From positions 18,534,450-18,598,449 of the forward strand of contig JBOZIK010000001.1 of the NCBI GenBank assembly GCA_051453625.1: 64,000 nt of DNA. The letters are read 5' to 3'. This document shows positions 46,240-58,560 of the stretch, in pieces (within the stretch, counting starts at the first letter, position 1; each line of letters starts with the position of its first letter). The DNA comes from Welwitschia mirabilis. Taxonomy: Eukaryota > Gnetophyta > Gnetopsida > Welwitschiales. A model generated the notes under the pieces. It did not search any database. It had not been told where the DNA came from and was given only the letters and a program-made list of their open reading frames with translations. The translations under genes were made by a program, and so were the position numbers.

Positions 46240-47130
46240 ATTGCAAATTCAATATCAGGTCTTATACGATACAAAAATTTCAAAGAGTCTATTATGGACC
46301 TATAAAGAGAAGCATCCATCCTCCTTGAAGTGTCTTTCCTTTTAATTCTGAGATTTTAAGGTAGTGGTGTGGTGGTTGGTTTGCTTTAAGTAGCCTATAT
46401 TTTTTCTTTATGGCTTGTGCAAATTTTAATTAAAGTACAATCATGAATTATTTATCTTGATCAACTTGAATGCCCAAAAAATATTTAAGAATGTTAAAAT
46501 CTTTCATTTTAAATTCATTTTTCATCTTTCAATCATTTTCTTAAGTGATATCATAATGAAATGATCATTTGAGTGTTTAAAATATAAAGTTGGCTCTAAA
46601 ATACATGTTTTGTAGCTTTTTCTAGTTAAGTAATCATTGATTCTTCTAAATTAGGTTCCTAAAGCTTGCTTTAGACCATAGAGAGCTTTCTCAGATTTCC
46701 AAACTTTGTTTTCTTGACCTTAGAAAACATTTAGACTAGAAAATATTTACTCCTCCTTTTAAGTTTCTATTTAAAAATGCATTATTTACATCTATTTGAT
46801 GTAAAAATATCTTTCATGAATAGCTAAAGAAATCATGAGTTTTATAGTTTCAAACTTAGCAACTACTGTAAAAATCTCTTCATAGTTAATGTGCTTATTT
46901 TGCTTGTATCCTATAGCAATCACCCTTGCTTTGTAACCTATGATAATGTATTTTTTATTAATTTTTTTTGAAAGTCCATTTGGGGTTACTGATTTTCATT
47001 TCTTGGCCTATTCACAAGTTTTCATACGTTATTTTTATGTATTGCATTCATGTCCTTCTCCATTGCTTCTCTCCAAATCAGAGATTAAAGTTCTTCATCA
47101 ACTGATCTTGGTTCAGTAATCAAGGTTGAA
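46240..47130 (-). pseudogene. Copia B reverse transcriptase, catalytic box deleted
   Basis: Homologous to 26400-27370. Readable pieces: MEKDMNAIHKNN, FLHQIDVNNAFLN, LKYFLGIQVDQDK and LKFAQAIKKKYRLLK. Between cattttc and atcataatg near 46535-46555 it has 9 bases where copia A has 51, so the segment with the YxDD box is missing. Many stops. Confidence 0.8.
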
Positions 47131-47302
47131 TATGCTACATGAGATGTTTCCATGCTCCCTAAAAATTTGTATCTAAAATTTTAAAAACTGGATTTTCTTT
47201 GGTAATTCTTAATGGCATAGATGACTAAGAAGTGATGAATGGATCACACAAATTATCGTTTTCATAAGACAAGTGTGCTAAACCAAATTTTGATTCATCA
47301 AA

Positions 47303-48081
47303 CTATACATATCTAGATATGAAATATTTTCCAGTAATGGGTTCAAAAGATCTAAACCCATAAGATATTTCGTCATAACCAACAAAAATGCACTTCCTAC
47401 TTCTAGCATCTAGTTTAGATGTCAATTGATTGGGCATGTGTACCCAACAAATACAACCAAAAATTTTCAAATGAAACAAATTTGGGACTTTCTTGAAAAT
47501 TAATGCATATGGAGTCTTATTTTGGTTTGATGAAGTGATCACCGAGTTGAGAGAATATGTATCTATAGTGATAGCCTTACTCCAATAAGAATTGGACAAT
47601 GTACTTTGTGTTAATAAGTAATGTATCATCTCTTGTATTACACCATTCTTTCTTTTAGTTGTTCCATTGCTATGTGAAGAATAACCACATGTTGTTTGTT
47701 TGATAATGCCCCAATCATTTTAAAATTGACTAAACTCAATAGTAACATATTTACTCCTCTATTACTTTTAATGGTTTTTATCTTGTATTCCAATTGATTT
47801 TTAGCATATGCTTCAAAACATTTAAAAGTGGACAATGCTTCATCTTTGGGATGGAGGAGATANNNNNNNNNNNNNNNNNNNNNNNNNTATATAATCACCA
47901 TCAAATACTTTGAGCCCTTTATTATGCAAGTGTCCATTAATCCAAGCAAGTCCATGTGTATTAACTCAAGTGGCTTAGCTTTTCTCTTCATGGAAGCACT
48001 ATGTGGATTAGCCTTTTTCTTGGCCTTGATGAATGTTTCACAAATTCTAGTAGGTACTTCATGACATTCAATGGTTAACAC
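47303..48081 (-). pseudogene. Copia B integrase
   Basis: The upstream frame (48081-47638) reads CHEVPTRICETFIKAKKKA, KPLELIHMDLLGLMD (first catalytic Asp present), KDEALSTFKCFEAYAKNQ, then IKTIKSNRGVNM where SDRG is expected, so the second catalytic Asp is Asn. The downstream frame (47629-47303) reads NKTPYALIFKKVPNLFHLKI, FGCICWVHMPNQLTSKLDAR and KCIFVGYDE, the typical copia integrase C-terminal region. A 25-N gap (47863-47887) covers the DDYSR region. Confidence 0.9.
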
Positions 48082-48889
48082 ACTTTGATCTTTTTGACAT
48101 GTTTATAATCTTTGTGTATGAAGAATGCTCTCATCTCATGTGCCAAAGAATCAAAGGATTCTTAATTACAATAGACATCAACATAAGTTCTAACTTTTTG
48201 CTTGACGTGTCATCTCCCATGGAAAACAATGGATAAATTTGATTTGACATTCTTTGAAGTGTAGTTAGAAACTTATGTAATCCTTTATGATAAAATTGTT
48301 CCTATCAAACATAACTTTGTTTCCTTTTTGAATCATCTATCCAATTGAAAGGAATGAGTTAGAAAGATTGCACACATAAAATACATCATGAACATTGATC
48401 CATGTTTCCATCTTAAAGATTAATTTTGACATCTCTAGTGCCTTCTACTTTAACAAAAGAATCATAATCAACTTTGATGGATCCTAAATCATCATGCTTA
48501 TAATAACAAATAAATTAACATTGATCCATTTTTCCATCTTGGAGATTGATTTTGACATCTCTAATGCCTTCTACTTTGGTGGATCCTAAATCATCATGCT
48601 AATAATTAATAAATTTTTTTTTTGTCATGTGATTTGAGCATCCATTATCCATAATCCATGTGGAAGAATCAATATTTTTTGTAGAAACTAAGGCTAAATA
48701 ATTTATTTCCCCACCTTCCCTTCACACACCCCATCCCTCACCCCCCCTGACCTTTCCTTTCCTTCTTCACCCATACCCAACCTTTAACTTGCTTGTCTTT
48801 GTCAATTATTGCCTATGAAATAGATTGTCTATGTTCTTCCAAGTCTTGGATGATGTTTAATCATCTGAGATAGTGTAAAAATCAAACTT
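48082..48889 (-). other. Copia B protease/linker region
   Basis: Between gag knuckle and integrase. It includes a repeated word (ttgatccatttttccatcttggagattgattttgacatctct at 48400 and 48520), a local duplication. No secure protease motif. Confidence 0.45.
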
Positions 48890-49910
48890 CTACTAACATG
48901 TATCTTTAGTATGACCTTTGTTTTGGCAATTTGTACACTAAAATTCATTTTTCTTTGTGCCTTCTTTGGAGTGTTACTTTGGTAACTATTTTGGGAGTAA
49001 TTTCCTTTTCCTCTTTTACCATCAAATCTTCATCTCTTTGAAAGGATCATCTTTCTCTCTGAAAACCTCTAAATTTTTGCTACCTTTCTTGATTATGAAA
49101 ATAATTTAATGTTTGATTATTTCCTCCTTGGTTTTGATACCTTTATCTTTCGCTTCCTTTAGCAAATCTGCCACCTCTTCCTCCTCCTTTTTGTGAGTTT
49201 GAAAATTAGGCTTAATCATGTGGAGATTCTTTATTTTACAAATATTTTAATTTTTAATATGAGCAATTAATGCATCAACTATTAAGGTATTAAGATATTT
49301 TATCTGAAGTAAAGTAACCATCACACTTTTATACTTAGCATCCTTGTAGAATACTTAAATAATTATATCTATCGTTTGCCTTTTAGTGAATCCACAATTA
49401 TACTCATTACTATTCTTGACCACATGATACATTTTTGAAAGAAGGATTCAGTTGACTCACATTTTATGATGTAAAGAATCTTAAACTCTAACTGGTACTT
49501 TAACTATGTGATTTACATGTTATCTTGGTTTCTCCTTCATTCATTTTTAAGTTGGTCCAAATAATCCTTTGCATTTCCTTATCTTATGATTTTAGCTCTA
49601 ATGGCTTCACTGACCAATGTGTATATGATCATCTTGGCTAATGTATCTTGCCTCTTCTCTAAGCTACATTTTCTTTTCTCTTCTTTATTCAACACATTAA
49701 GATTTGGAGCATTTAAAAAAACCATGTTAAAAAGCATCGTAACATTCATTTAATTCAAGTAATGTCTTCATCAACTAATATCACTATGTGAAATCTTAAC
49801 TTTAATTAAAGATAATTGAGCATTTAGGAATCTCCCTTGATATGTTAAAATGAAGATACTAACCTTGTAGATTTTCAAACATTCAAGATGATCTTCTTTG
49901 GATATCTATG
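48890..49910 (-). pseudogene. Copia B gag, decayed
   Basis: The minus strand from about 49900 reads gag-like helical text, followed by a Gly/Arg-rich stretch (GGGRGGRFAKGSER) near 49190-49150 and a CCHC knuckle CTNCQNKGHTKDTC near 48940-48900. The region 48100-48890 between gag and integrase probably holds the protease; a DNG-type active site could not be read. The gag start is cut at 49916 by element C. Confidence 0.7.
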
Positions 49911-49916
49911 TCTTAG

Positions 49917-50863
49917 TGATAAGGTAAGAATCTCTGTAAATATTATTTTACTTTTGTTGTTAATAATAAATGAAATGGAAAATATTTAGTCTTATATTTT
50001 ATAACAGGCCTTCATGTTATATCATTATTATCATTATGATATATGACACTAACCTTTAGAAACATAAGGAATGGAGAGAACTACTAAGAAAGGGGAAACA
50101 TTCGCAACAATATTACAGATGACATGAAAAGGTGAGAGTACCAACCAAGACAAGGATATTTGTTAGGAAGACTATGATAGGTAAAACAAGGAAGAGGAGA
50201 TTAATAACTAAGATATTACAATAAATAAAACTTAAGGATCTTTTTGGGAACTCTAAATAAATCTTGAAAACGGTCTAGAAGGAGGAGAAGATCACACAGG
50301 AAGAGCTAAAAAGTGAATTCTAAGTTGTTGTACCTGTTGTTATTCATAAAGAACTATTTTACTTTTATATTTTCATAAGAGTAATGTAAGCTTTGTTATT
50401 CTAAAGAGTATTTTGTGTTACTATTCATGTAATTTAAAAAAGTTGTATGTTGGTTTTTTTTGCTCTTAATATTAATATTAGTTAGAGTTAATATTAAGAT
50501 AGTGCATTAGTTAGAAATATATGATGCACAAACCTAACCGTGGCTTTGTTTCTTCTTTTGTTCAATTTCATTCCTTATCCTTTGTAAGTACTGTTAATAA
50601 TATATAAATTATCAGAACACTATTTTCCACAAATAATCATTCTTAACAAAGCATATGTTTTGATGCAAAAAGAGAATCTTCAATTAAGTTAGAAGCATAA
50701 AATTAAATCTTCATATAAACTTTAATAATGAATATGTCTCTGATGCGGTTATGCAGTTTCCATTTTTCCAACATATTATTATGAAACTTTATCTTTTATT
50801 AGGCCTTTTAGTAAAAATAATTTTCTGTTTTGTAGCACTTTTAGTTTGTTTACAAGCTTTTCA
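49917..50863 (+). mobile_element. 5' LTR of element C
   Basis: 947 bp from TGATAAGG to ...aagcttttca. Homologous to 35542-36623 and 61253-61648. A TATA-like tatataaat lies near 50602. Confidence 0.85.
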
Positions 50864-50880
50864 TTTTGGCACTAGATGAG
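50864..50880 (+). promoter_or_regulatory. Primer-binding site of element C
   Basis: ttttggcactagatgag directly after the LTR. It is related to the site of element D (tttggtgttagaagga), consistent with a CpG-decayed tttggcgctag... ancestor. The tRNA was not assigned. Confidence 0.55.
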
Positions 50881-52560
50881 AGATAAACAAGAACAATGTA
50901 GAGATGACAAATGATGATATGTTCAAAATCTTGAGAAATACAAGTTGGATGAAATAACCAGTGATACCATAAGAACTAACTTTAACTCCTTCAACTTCCT
51001 AGACAATATGGAGACACTTAAAAAGAAGTCAAGAACAATTATAACATAAAATAGGTCTCCTAGTACAAGCCTACATAAGAAGAAGAAAACTTCAAAATAT
51101 AGATGAATTATATTGGGATGAAGAAGAAACAGTTAATTCAACTCCTCTGAGTATAGATTATTATACACCTCATACACTTTAGTGTTATAAATTCCTAATA
51201 AGATCAGAAATATACACATTGCAAATGTTTCCACCTTTGAGGATAAAAGGAATGAAGAAATATAGGATGAGATATAAGAAATAAAACAATACTAATCTTT
51301 CGAATTTTAAGGATAAAAAGAATAAAGAACCTATGCTTCATCTAAGCCTTTTTTATTCCTTCTGTAAAGTTAACTATTTGGAAACTAACTTAGATTTCTT
51401 GAGGTATTTCCCTTTTCAAATTATAGTTTTAAAACTTGGAATGCCCTTAGAATAGAATTTTTAAGTAAATATCAACCTGTTAGGGTCATTGAAGATTTAA
51501 GGGATCAAATCTGAAATGTTAAATAGAAAGAGAATAAGAAGTTCAATGAGTTCATATATAGATATTACATTATACTAGTAAGATGTTCTAACTATGGAAT
51601 AACTCTAAGAAAAGAAATGAGAGCTTTATTAAAAGGTTTACAGAGTGACTCTTTGAAAAAATTAGATATGCTCCATGGGGATAGTATCAGGAACAAAAAT
51701 ACCCACGAGATTAAGGTAAATATAAGTAAACATTATAGGATGAATTAAGGGTGGACTCAAAGTAATAATAAAGAAAAGAAAAAGGTAAATGAAGTTATGA
51801 TAGGAAAAGAAGTAGAAATAAAACATACACATGTGCTAGAAAAACTAATAAGAGAATAAAGGCTTTAACTAAAGAGATTAATCGACTAAAACAAGATGAG
51901 GAAATTGAAACCTATGAACATTTTAATGAGGAGAATAATTAGTCTATAGAGGGTCCATGGATGGTAGGCTTAAAAAAAAATAATAATAATCCTAGTCAAA
52001 CTAAGAAATGAAAAATAAGCAGGAGACTCCTATGCAAAGATTTTGTAGTCTACGAGACAACAACACTATGATTATTTTAGAAATTGAAGAAACTAAAAGG
52101 GAGAATCTAGTAATAACAAAAGCCTAACTAAAGGAAAGAAACTTAAATAACTCCTCATACTAGCACAACCTCAACTAAGCCCAAAGGAGGCTAGTTGCAA
52201 GGTAGTTACAACAAGGTTAGGAAGAAGTCATCTTTCAAATTCGCTTTTTACAAGAAAAATAGAAACCAAGTAGAATGAAAAGCTAATAAATGATATTCCA
52301 ATATGGGAGGAAATGGAGGATTTATAACCATTTCCAATTTGAAGCAAGGTAATAAGAAATATTCCAAATAAAGGGAAAAGGATGTGAAATACCTTAACAA
52401 AGTCTTAGAAGATACCTCAGTCACATTATCCTTAATTAAAATGCTAAAATATATTCCCCATATTGGAAAAAAATGAAGAAACTCTATAACAAAGAAGGAA
52501 GTAAGAAAAAGAAAGAGGAAATTAATACTGAAAAATGAAAAAGAGAATTGACCAAGAGAG
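50881..52560 (+). pseudogene. Element C gag, decayed
   Basis: Aligns with gag of element D around 51310-51440. Readable parts include RIKALTKEINRLKQDEEIET followed by HFNEENN and a charged Lys/Glu-rich tail around 52250-52560. No zinc knuckle could be read. Heavily broken by stops. Confidence 0.6.
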
Positions 52561-52619
52561 ATCAAGTATCATGGGCTTCTACTTACACCTTATAAGAAAA
52601 TCAAATCAAAAGATATAGT

Positions 52620-53300
52620 CACAATGAAATATTAGTATTGGATGTAGTGGTAGAAAGTGCTTGTAGAAGAAAGTTTAGTGGATTTAGTAGTTATTAACAA
52701 TGTCATACCTTATGATACGTTTGAATGTCATGGAAGCCCATAGCTAACACCCTATAATGGATAAGTTTACATAATAGATGGATCTACAATAAGATTAGAA
52801 GGCATAATGGAAAATACATCAATAGAACTTTAAGGATTTGGATACTTGGTGGATTTAGTTGTTATCAAAACTGAAGGAAATACATATCCCATTATTTTGG
52901 GGTCACCTAGATGGCAAAAAATAATGCAGCTATTTATTTAAGAAGGGGAGTGATGGAAATTAGTTTGAAAGACCTCACAATATTTTGAAAAATTAAAAAG
53001 AAAATCAAATGAAGTAGAGATTAAACATCCTTCCTCTAATAGAGGAGACAATACTACCATGATTTTACTAAGGGAATCATAGTAGATGTTGGAAAAGAAA
53101 GAAGTGAATAGAAAAAACTATTCATTGACTATTTAATCAGTTGAAAATAGAGAGGAACGTAATGGACCTCATCTTAGACAAGGATTGGAATACATAGAAC
53201 TTCCAAGGAATCAACCATTAATTATTAATAGGAATCTAACTCACTCTCAGAAAAGGAAATTAAAAAAAACATGTTAATAAAAAGAACTAAAGCATTTTTG
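52620..53300 (+). pseudogene. Element C protease region
   Basis: The text VINNVIPYDTFE and GFGYLVDLVVIK, followed by YPIILGSPRW (LGRPW expected), places a retropepsin here, parallel to 23818-24470 in D. The segment KLKRKSNEVEIKHPSSNRGD follows. The active-site triad is not clear. Confidence 0.6.
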
Positions 53301-53439
53301 CGGACTCATGTGAATATTACAGTAACAGATACTATAGTATTCACATACCAGATTTGCTTGGATGCTACTGTAAAGCCTATTAGACAACCATAAAGAAGAT
53401 GTAACCCTTGTATGCAAGAAGTGATTAAATAGAAAATTC

Positions 53440-54180
53440 TAAGGATACTAAAAGTAAGATTCATGTACTATATTTTTGATTCAAAATATGCAAGTCATGT
53501 TACTATAGCTTCAAAAAAGAATAATAAATGGAGAGCATGCATAAATTTTATATTGTTGAATGTTATCACTTGTAAAGATCACCTTCCTTTAGTATGTGGG
53601 GATCAAGTTCTAAAGAGAATTTCTGTTCATGAATACTATAGTTTCTTGGATGGATACAATGGGCATAATCAAATACCTATATCTCCTGAAGATTAGGGGA
53701 AAAAAATAGCTTTTACTTGTAAATGGAGCGCATATGATTTTAATGTCTTACCTTTTAGACTATGTAATGCACCAATTACATTTTAGAGACTAGTGAATAA
53801 TATCTTCCAAGATATAATCAGAACATTAATTAAAGTTTTCATGAATGATTTCTCAACCTTTGGGAATGATTTTCCTGAAGCTTTAGAAATACTAGAAGAT
53901 GTTCTCACTTGATGTGAAGAGAAGAACTTGAAATTGAGTTGGTATAAAAGCCACCTTATGGTAGTAAAGGATATTATTTTAGGTCATAGGATATCAATTA
54001 GAGGAATTGAAACTAAACAGAAAAAGACTTATCAGTAAGAAAATTCTACTACCTTTTGATTAAAAAAATTTAGATCATTTCTAGGTCATGTAGGTTACTA
54101 CTGTAGGTTCATTACTAACTTTAGCAACATTGCCAAAACATTGAGTAACTCTTATAAAAAGATGTAAGTAGGCTCAAGAA
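53440..54180 (+). pseudogene. Element C reverse transcriptase
   Basis: Reads NNKWRACINFILLNVITCKD, HEYYSFLDGYNGHNQIPISP, LPFRLCNAPITF, VFMNDFSTFG, CEEKNLKLSWYKSHLMV, LGHRIS and FRSFLGHVGYYCRFITNFSN. These are Ty3/gypsy RT blocks of Athila/Tat type. The catalytic box FMDDF is FMNDF here, so a metal-binding Asp is lost. Single stops occur at 53694, 53785 and 53911. Otherwise the frame is remarkably well kept up to about 54000. Confidence 0.9.
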
Positions 54181-54229
54181 TTTCAATAGGTTTTTCAAAT
54201 TTTAAAATATAAACCAATAGAATTCCCTA

Positions 54230-54660
54230 TTTTACAAAATATAGATTGGAGTAAACATTTTTACATCATGACAAATGCTTTAGAGTTTTCTATTGATGCA
54301 GTATTAGGGGAAAAACATGATAGTAATAAACCTTATGCTATTACTTATGTTATAAAAAACTCAATTCTACATAGCAAAAATAATATAGTCACTAAACATG
54401 AGATGCTAGCCATAATTATAGTTGTAGAGAAATTTAGGCATTTTATCCTTGGGTATGAGGTTAAAATCCATACAGATCATAGTTCTATACAACTTCTAAT
54501 ACATAAAAAAGAAGCCAATTCACAAATTTTAAAATGGATTCTCTTGATGTAGGAATTTGCCCTCAAGTTAATAGATAAACAAGGGATAGAAAATGTGGTG
54601 ATTGATCATTTATCCAGATTCAAATTACCTATAGAAGATGAACAAATAGACATTTAAAAT
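54230..54660 (+). pseudogene. Element C RNase H
   Basis: Frame from 54268: ALEFSIDAVLGEKHDSNKPY, MLAIIIVVEKFRHFILGYEV, IHTDHSSIQLLI, LKWILLM, then after a TAG EFALKLIDKQGIENVV and DHLSRF. This is the gypsy RNase H of Athila/Tat elements. The first Asp (usually TDAS) is decayed; the HTDHSS Asp is present. Confidence 0.9.
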
Positions 54661-54879
54661 AGTTTTATGATGAATAATTCACAATTTTGCAATAAGCTCC
54701 TTAGTTTGTAGGCATAGCCAATTTTTTAGAAAGCAAGAAACTACTTCCTTACCTAATCTATTATAATTAAAAGGGATCAGTAACAGAAGAAAAAGATTAT
54801 ATATAAGAAAACAAGATTCTTTTTAAATTATGGAAGGATGGTAGTATTAGAAGGTATTTAGGTGAATTTGATTAGAAGA

Positions 54880-55970
54880 AATTACTATAAACTTTCTATA
54901 CAAAAGAAGAAGAAGATCATTAGGGAGGGAAAAGAATAGCTATGAAATTATTGTATGCAAGATATTATTGGCCTATCTTATTTAGAGATTCTTTTAGTCA
55001 TACTAGGAGCTATGCCAAATGTTAAAAGAAAAAATCTTGGTTAAAAAATAATAGAGATAACCCAACAATGGATCCAAGCTTTAGAACCTTTTGATGTATG
55101 GAGAATAGATTTTATTAAACCCATCAATCCAAAATCTTATGAAAAAGGAGTATATTTTTATTTGTGTGGATTATTTAACTAAATGAGCTAAAGCTAAGGC
55201 TATTCCTAATTATTCCACTAAAACAATAGTAAAATTTCTATCTAGAAACATCTTCCATAGATTTAGTAGAGTCTTGTATCAGATAGGAAAACCATTTTAC
55301 TAGTAAAGCTATTTCCAAAGTTTTACCTAGGTATGGAGTTCATCATAAACTCTCTTCTACTTATTACCCTTAATCAAACAGTTAAGCTGAGGTTAAAAAC
55401 CAAGAATTAAATAGAATTCTAACTAAAACCATAAACACTAAAATAACTGATTAGGCATAAACATTTATTGAACAATTATAGGCTTACAGGATAACTTGGA
55501 AGAATAGTATAGGTCTTACACCTTATGAGTTAGTTTATAGCAAGAAAAAAACTTTATCAGTCAAATTAAAATTAACATTCTATAACCTAGCTAAATAACT
55601 AAACTATGATTTAGATAAAGCTTAAAAAAAGGAATAAATTAGATGAAGATAGAAGAGAAGCCTTGACAAGGAAGGAATAAATCTAAGGACAAGTAAAACC
55701 TTGGAATGTTCATAACATCAAGATAATTGATTTTAAAATTGGGAATAAAGTATTGGTTTTTTAAGCCTAAATATATATCTTTTAAACAACAATATAATAA
55801 AAAATGGATTGATCCATGATCATTAATTCAAAAAACCTATTAAATGGAGTAATGAAAGTATTTAATAATGAAACTAAATAGACATACCAAGTAATTGACC
55901 ATAGGATTAAAAGTTATACAAAGGAAATATCACTTTTAGATGTAATTGGACAACCTTAGAGGGTGAAAAG
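54880..55970 (+). pseudogene. Element C integrase
   Basis: The zinc-binding part is decayed (GGKRIAMKLLYARYYWPILF). Core pieces: WRIDFIKPINP, TSKAISKVLPRYGVHHKLSS, YYP.SNS.AEVKNQELNRIL, AYRITWKNSIGLTPYELVYS and KLTFYNLAK.LNYDLDKA. Several frame changes and stops. The C-terminal tail runs to about 55970 (weak). Typical of Tat/Athila. Confidence 0.8.
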
Positions 55971-56899
55971 AATTCTACTCATGCATCTCTCTTCATAATT
56001 CACTTTAAATAATATTAAAAAATTAGCCATGCAATAAGACTTGTTCTTTGAAAAAAAAAATGAATGTTATTCAAATTATACAATATTCAGTGATAGGTGA
56101 AATTTGCATCTAATAAACTAGTAAGACTTCAAGAAAGAAGAAGTTAGAAAAAATGGAATAACTAGTTGATTGAAGAAAAAGAAAAGTAGTTATGTAATTA
56201 TTTATTTTATTTGTTAAAAAGAGAAAAGAAAAAGAACAAAAAAAGAACATATTTTACAATGTTGTATCACAAGTATACTGAGGTAAGTATTCTTAAGAGG
56301 AGGCTTTGGTAGTGTAATACGATAGCTCTAAGAACTCCACAAAGGAAGTAGTAGTTCATGATCTAAGTACATAACGTTGTGGATCTTTATTCCTATGACT
56401 ATGATCGCACTCTTCTCATTACCACTATTTGTTTTTAATGTTAATAAAGGCACTTTGATTTAAACTCATGAAGAGAAAATTATCCCTCAAAAGTCATCTA
56501 GGAATGGTTAGTTATCAATATTTTCTTCAAACCAAGTGAGCCTCAAGAATTATAAATGTTGCACAAGTACTATTTTTTTCTTTCAACATTTAAGATATTT
56601 AAATAAATATATCTTTCTTTTATTTATCCTAAAGCAATAAATTCTAATGAGAAAAAAGAACTGACATTCAAATAGTTGTTGCAATTTTAAAATAATAGAA
56701 ATGAGTACTAAAACAAAATTCAACTAATGCCTATTAATAAAACATCTTATTTAAGAATATAATAAATAGTAGCCTTCATATTTAAAAATAAAATAATTTA
56801 ACAAAGCATTAGTACTTTGAAAAAAAAGGGGAAAAATAATAATGATAAAATAATAACATGACTTGAGTAAAATCAGTTAAACTTAAGTTCCAGAGACTT
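55971..56899. other. Element C post-integrase spacer
   Basis: No frame recognised. Confidence 0.4.
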
Positions 56900-57555
56900 G
56901 AATAAAACCATCCCTTAAACTTGTTTTTCCTCCTAGACGTCCTTTAGCTAGAAGTCTATATTACTAGGAGTGAATTCAAATAATGTAGGAAGTTAGTTAA
57001 AACACCTATTTCTTTAGTATAGAAATTCCATAATTTCTAGTATGATGAATCATCCTATGGACTCCATTTCCTTAGATGATCTTCATCAAAATAGAGTACT
57101 GAGAGACTTAGGACTAATTTATTATCTTCAGTTTAATGAATCATTTTCTCTAACTTTTGTATTTAACTTGCAAATCACCCTAGAAACACATTATACCTAT
57201 TTACTTCATCGGTTAGGATAGAACTCGACTTAGCAACCCAAATTATCAAGTATTTAATTACTAAATGATGAACTATAGAATCATATCAAGGATGAATTTC
57301 CTCATGACTAAAATAATTTCTACCATTTTCATGAAGTATTTCATCTAATTCAGAAAGCACTTGAGAAACTAAACTATAAGAAGGACGATTAGGGATATAA
57401 ACATTGTAAATAGTGACTTGAGGGAAGATTTCATCTAAACCTATTATGTTCATCTCTATTTAGATGTTTCCTAAGCTAAAAAGGCAATGTTTGAATTTAT
57501 TAACCAAAGGAGAAGTAACAAAAGTGGTTAACAAATTTCCAAAGTTGAAAGCCAT
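56900..57555 (-). pseudogene. Antisense ORF in the 3' part of element C
   Basis: On the minus strand, an ATG at 57555 opens MAFNFGNLLTTFVTSPLVNK followed by FKHCLFSLGNI and a stop. The same frame then continues MNIIGLDEIFPQVTIYNVYI, SYSLVSQVLSELDEIL, NGRNYFSHEEIHP and VAKSSSILTDEVNRYNVFLG, with about four stops in roughly 130 codons. The composition looks like real protein. Some Tat-lineage elements (maize Grande) carry an antisense gene after pol, so this may be the same kind. No family recognised. Confidence 0.5.
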
Positions 57556-58020
57556 CTTTTGTTTAGATTTCTATAAAAATTAAGTACAAGTAATAAGACT
57601 TAATGATGAAATAATTAGAGAATTATAGAATATAAATATAATGAAAATGATAGAGGAAAGTAGTGCTTAATTATTAGCTTGAGTAAAATAAAGGCATACC
57701 TGCTTTTCTAACTTACTTCTTAGTAAGAAGAAATCTATTTGATCTATAGAATCCTAGGTTAAACTTTGCTTTTTCTAATCAAATTAACTAAACAATTGTA
57801 GAATATTTTCTATTTTTACATTTGTTGTAACTCATACTAGCAATCCCAAAGAGCCACTTTGAGTAATTCCCAAAAGGGCCTTGGAATTATCCTTTTCTAA
57901 TGTATTGAAGAGTACATGTTATCTATCAAAGGCTCCTTCAATAGATGAATCAACCCCCTTTAATAGTTGTCCTTATAAATAGATTGTTTTCTTTATCCTT
58001 TATCCTTTCATTTTTACTTT
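57556..58020. other. Unassigned stretch before the hairpin array
   Basis: Possibly the promoter and leader of the antisense ORF. No clear TATA box. Confidence 0.3.
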
Positions 58021-58560
58021 AAGTGGGAGGTCGAAGACCCTTTTTGAATAATAAGTTATTATTCAAAAACCCTCTTCCATCTCTGCTAAACGCTAAGTTA
58101 AAAACAATGATGAAATGAATTTTTCTATCATTGCTTCCTAATTTATTGCCTTACTTCTTAGCCCCTTTAATTTTCTCAATATCACCTTTGAAAATCATCT
58201 AGAATTGATATGACAAGATTTATGACATTTGTAAAACACTCCTTTGAAAAATAACATCACCCCTTCGATTTTATAGAAGATAAAGGTAAGATGAGAGGAA
58301 TCAAATTAATGTCTACTTTTCTAGGGGAGCTCAACTAAGGCTTCTTAAAGATCCCCTTTAACTAATGATTTCTTACTTAAAGACCTCTTTAAGCTTAGAA
58401 CTTATTTAAGCATCCCTTTAAGTAAGTGTTTATTACTTGAAGAGCCCTTTCAAAAAAATCCTACTAATAAAAGTTTTCGAATGGGAATTTGAAGACTCCT
58501 TTGCATAACAAGTTGTTATTCAAAGAATCTTTTCAAACTCTATCTAAGTAATAAGTGATT
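58021..58560 (+). repeat. Array of related hairpins in element C
   Basis: Four inverted repeats: 58041-58069 (14-bp perfect arms, 1-nt loop); 58356-58382 and 58416-58442 (10-bp arms, 7-nt loops, spaced 60 bp, one mismatch each); and 58499-58525 (13-bp arms, one mismatch, 1-nt loop). The first and last are also preceded by a shared gggag/aat(t)tgaagac block. Confidence 0.8.
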
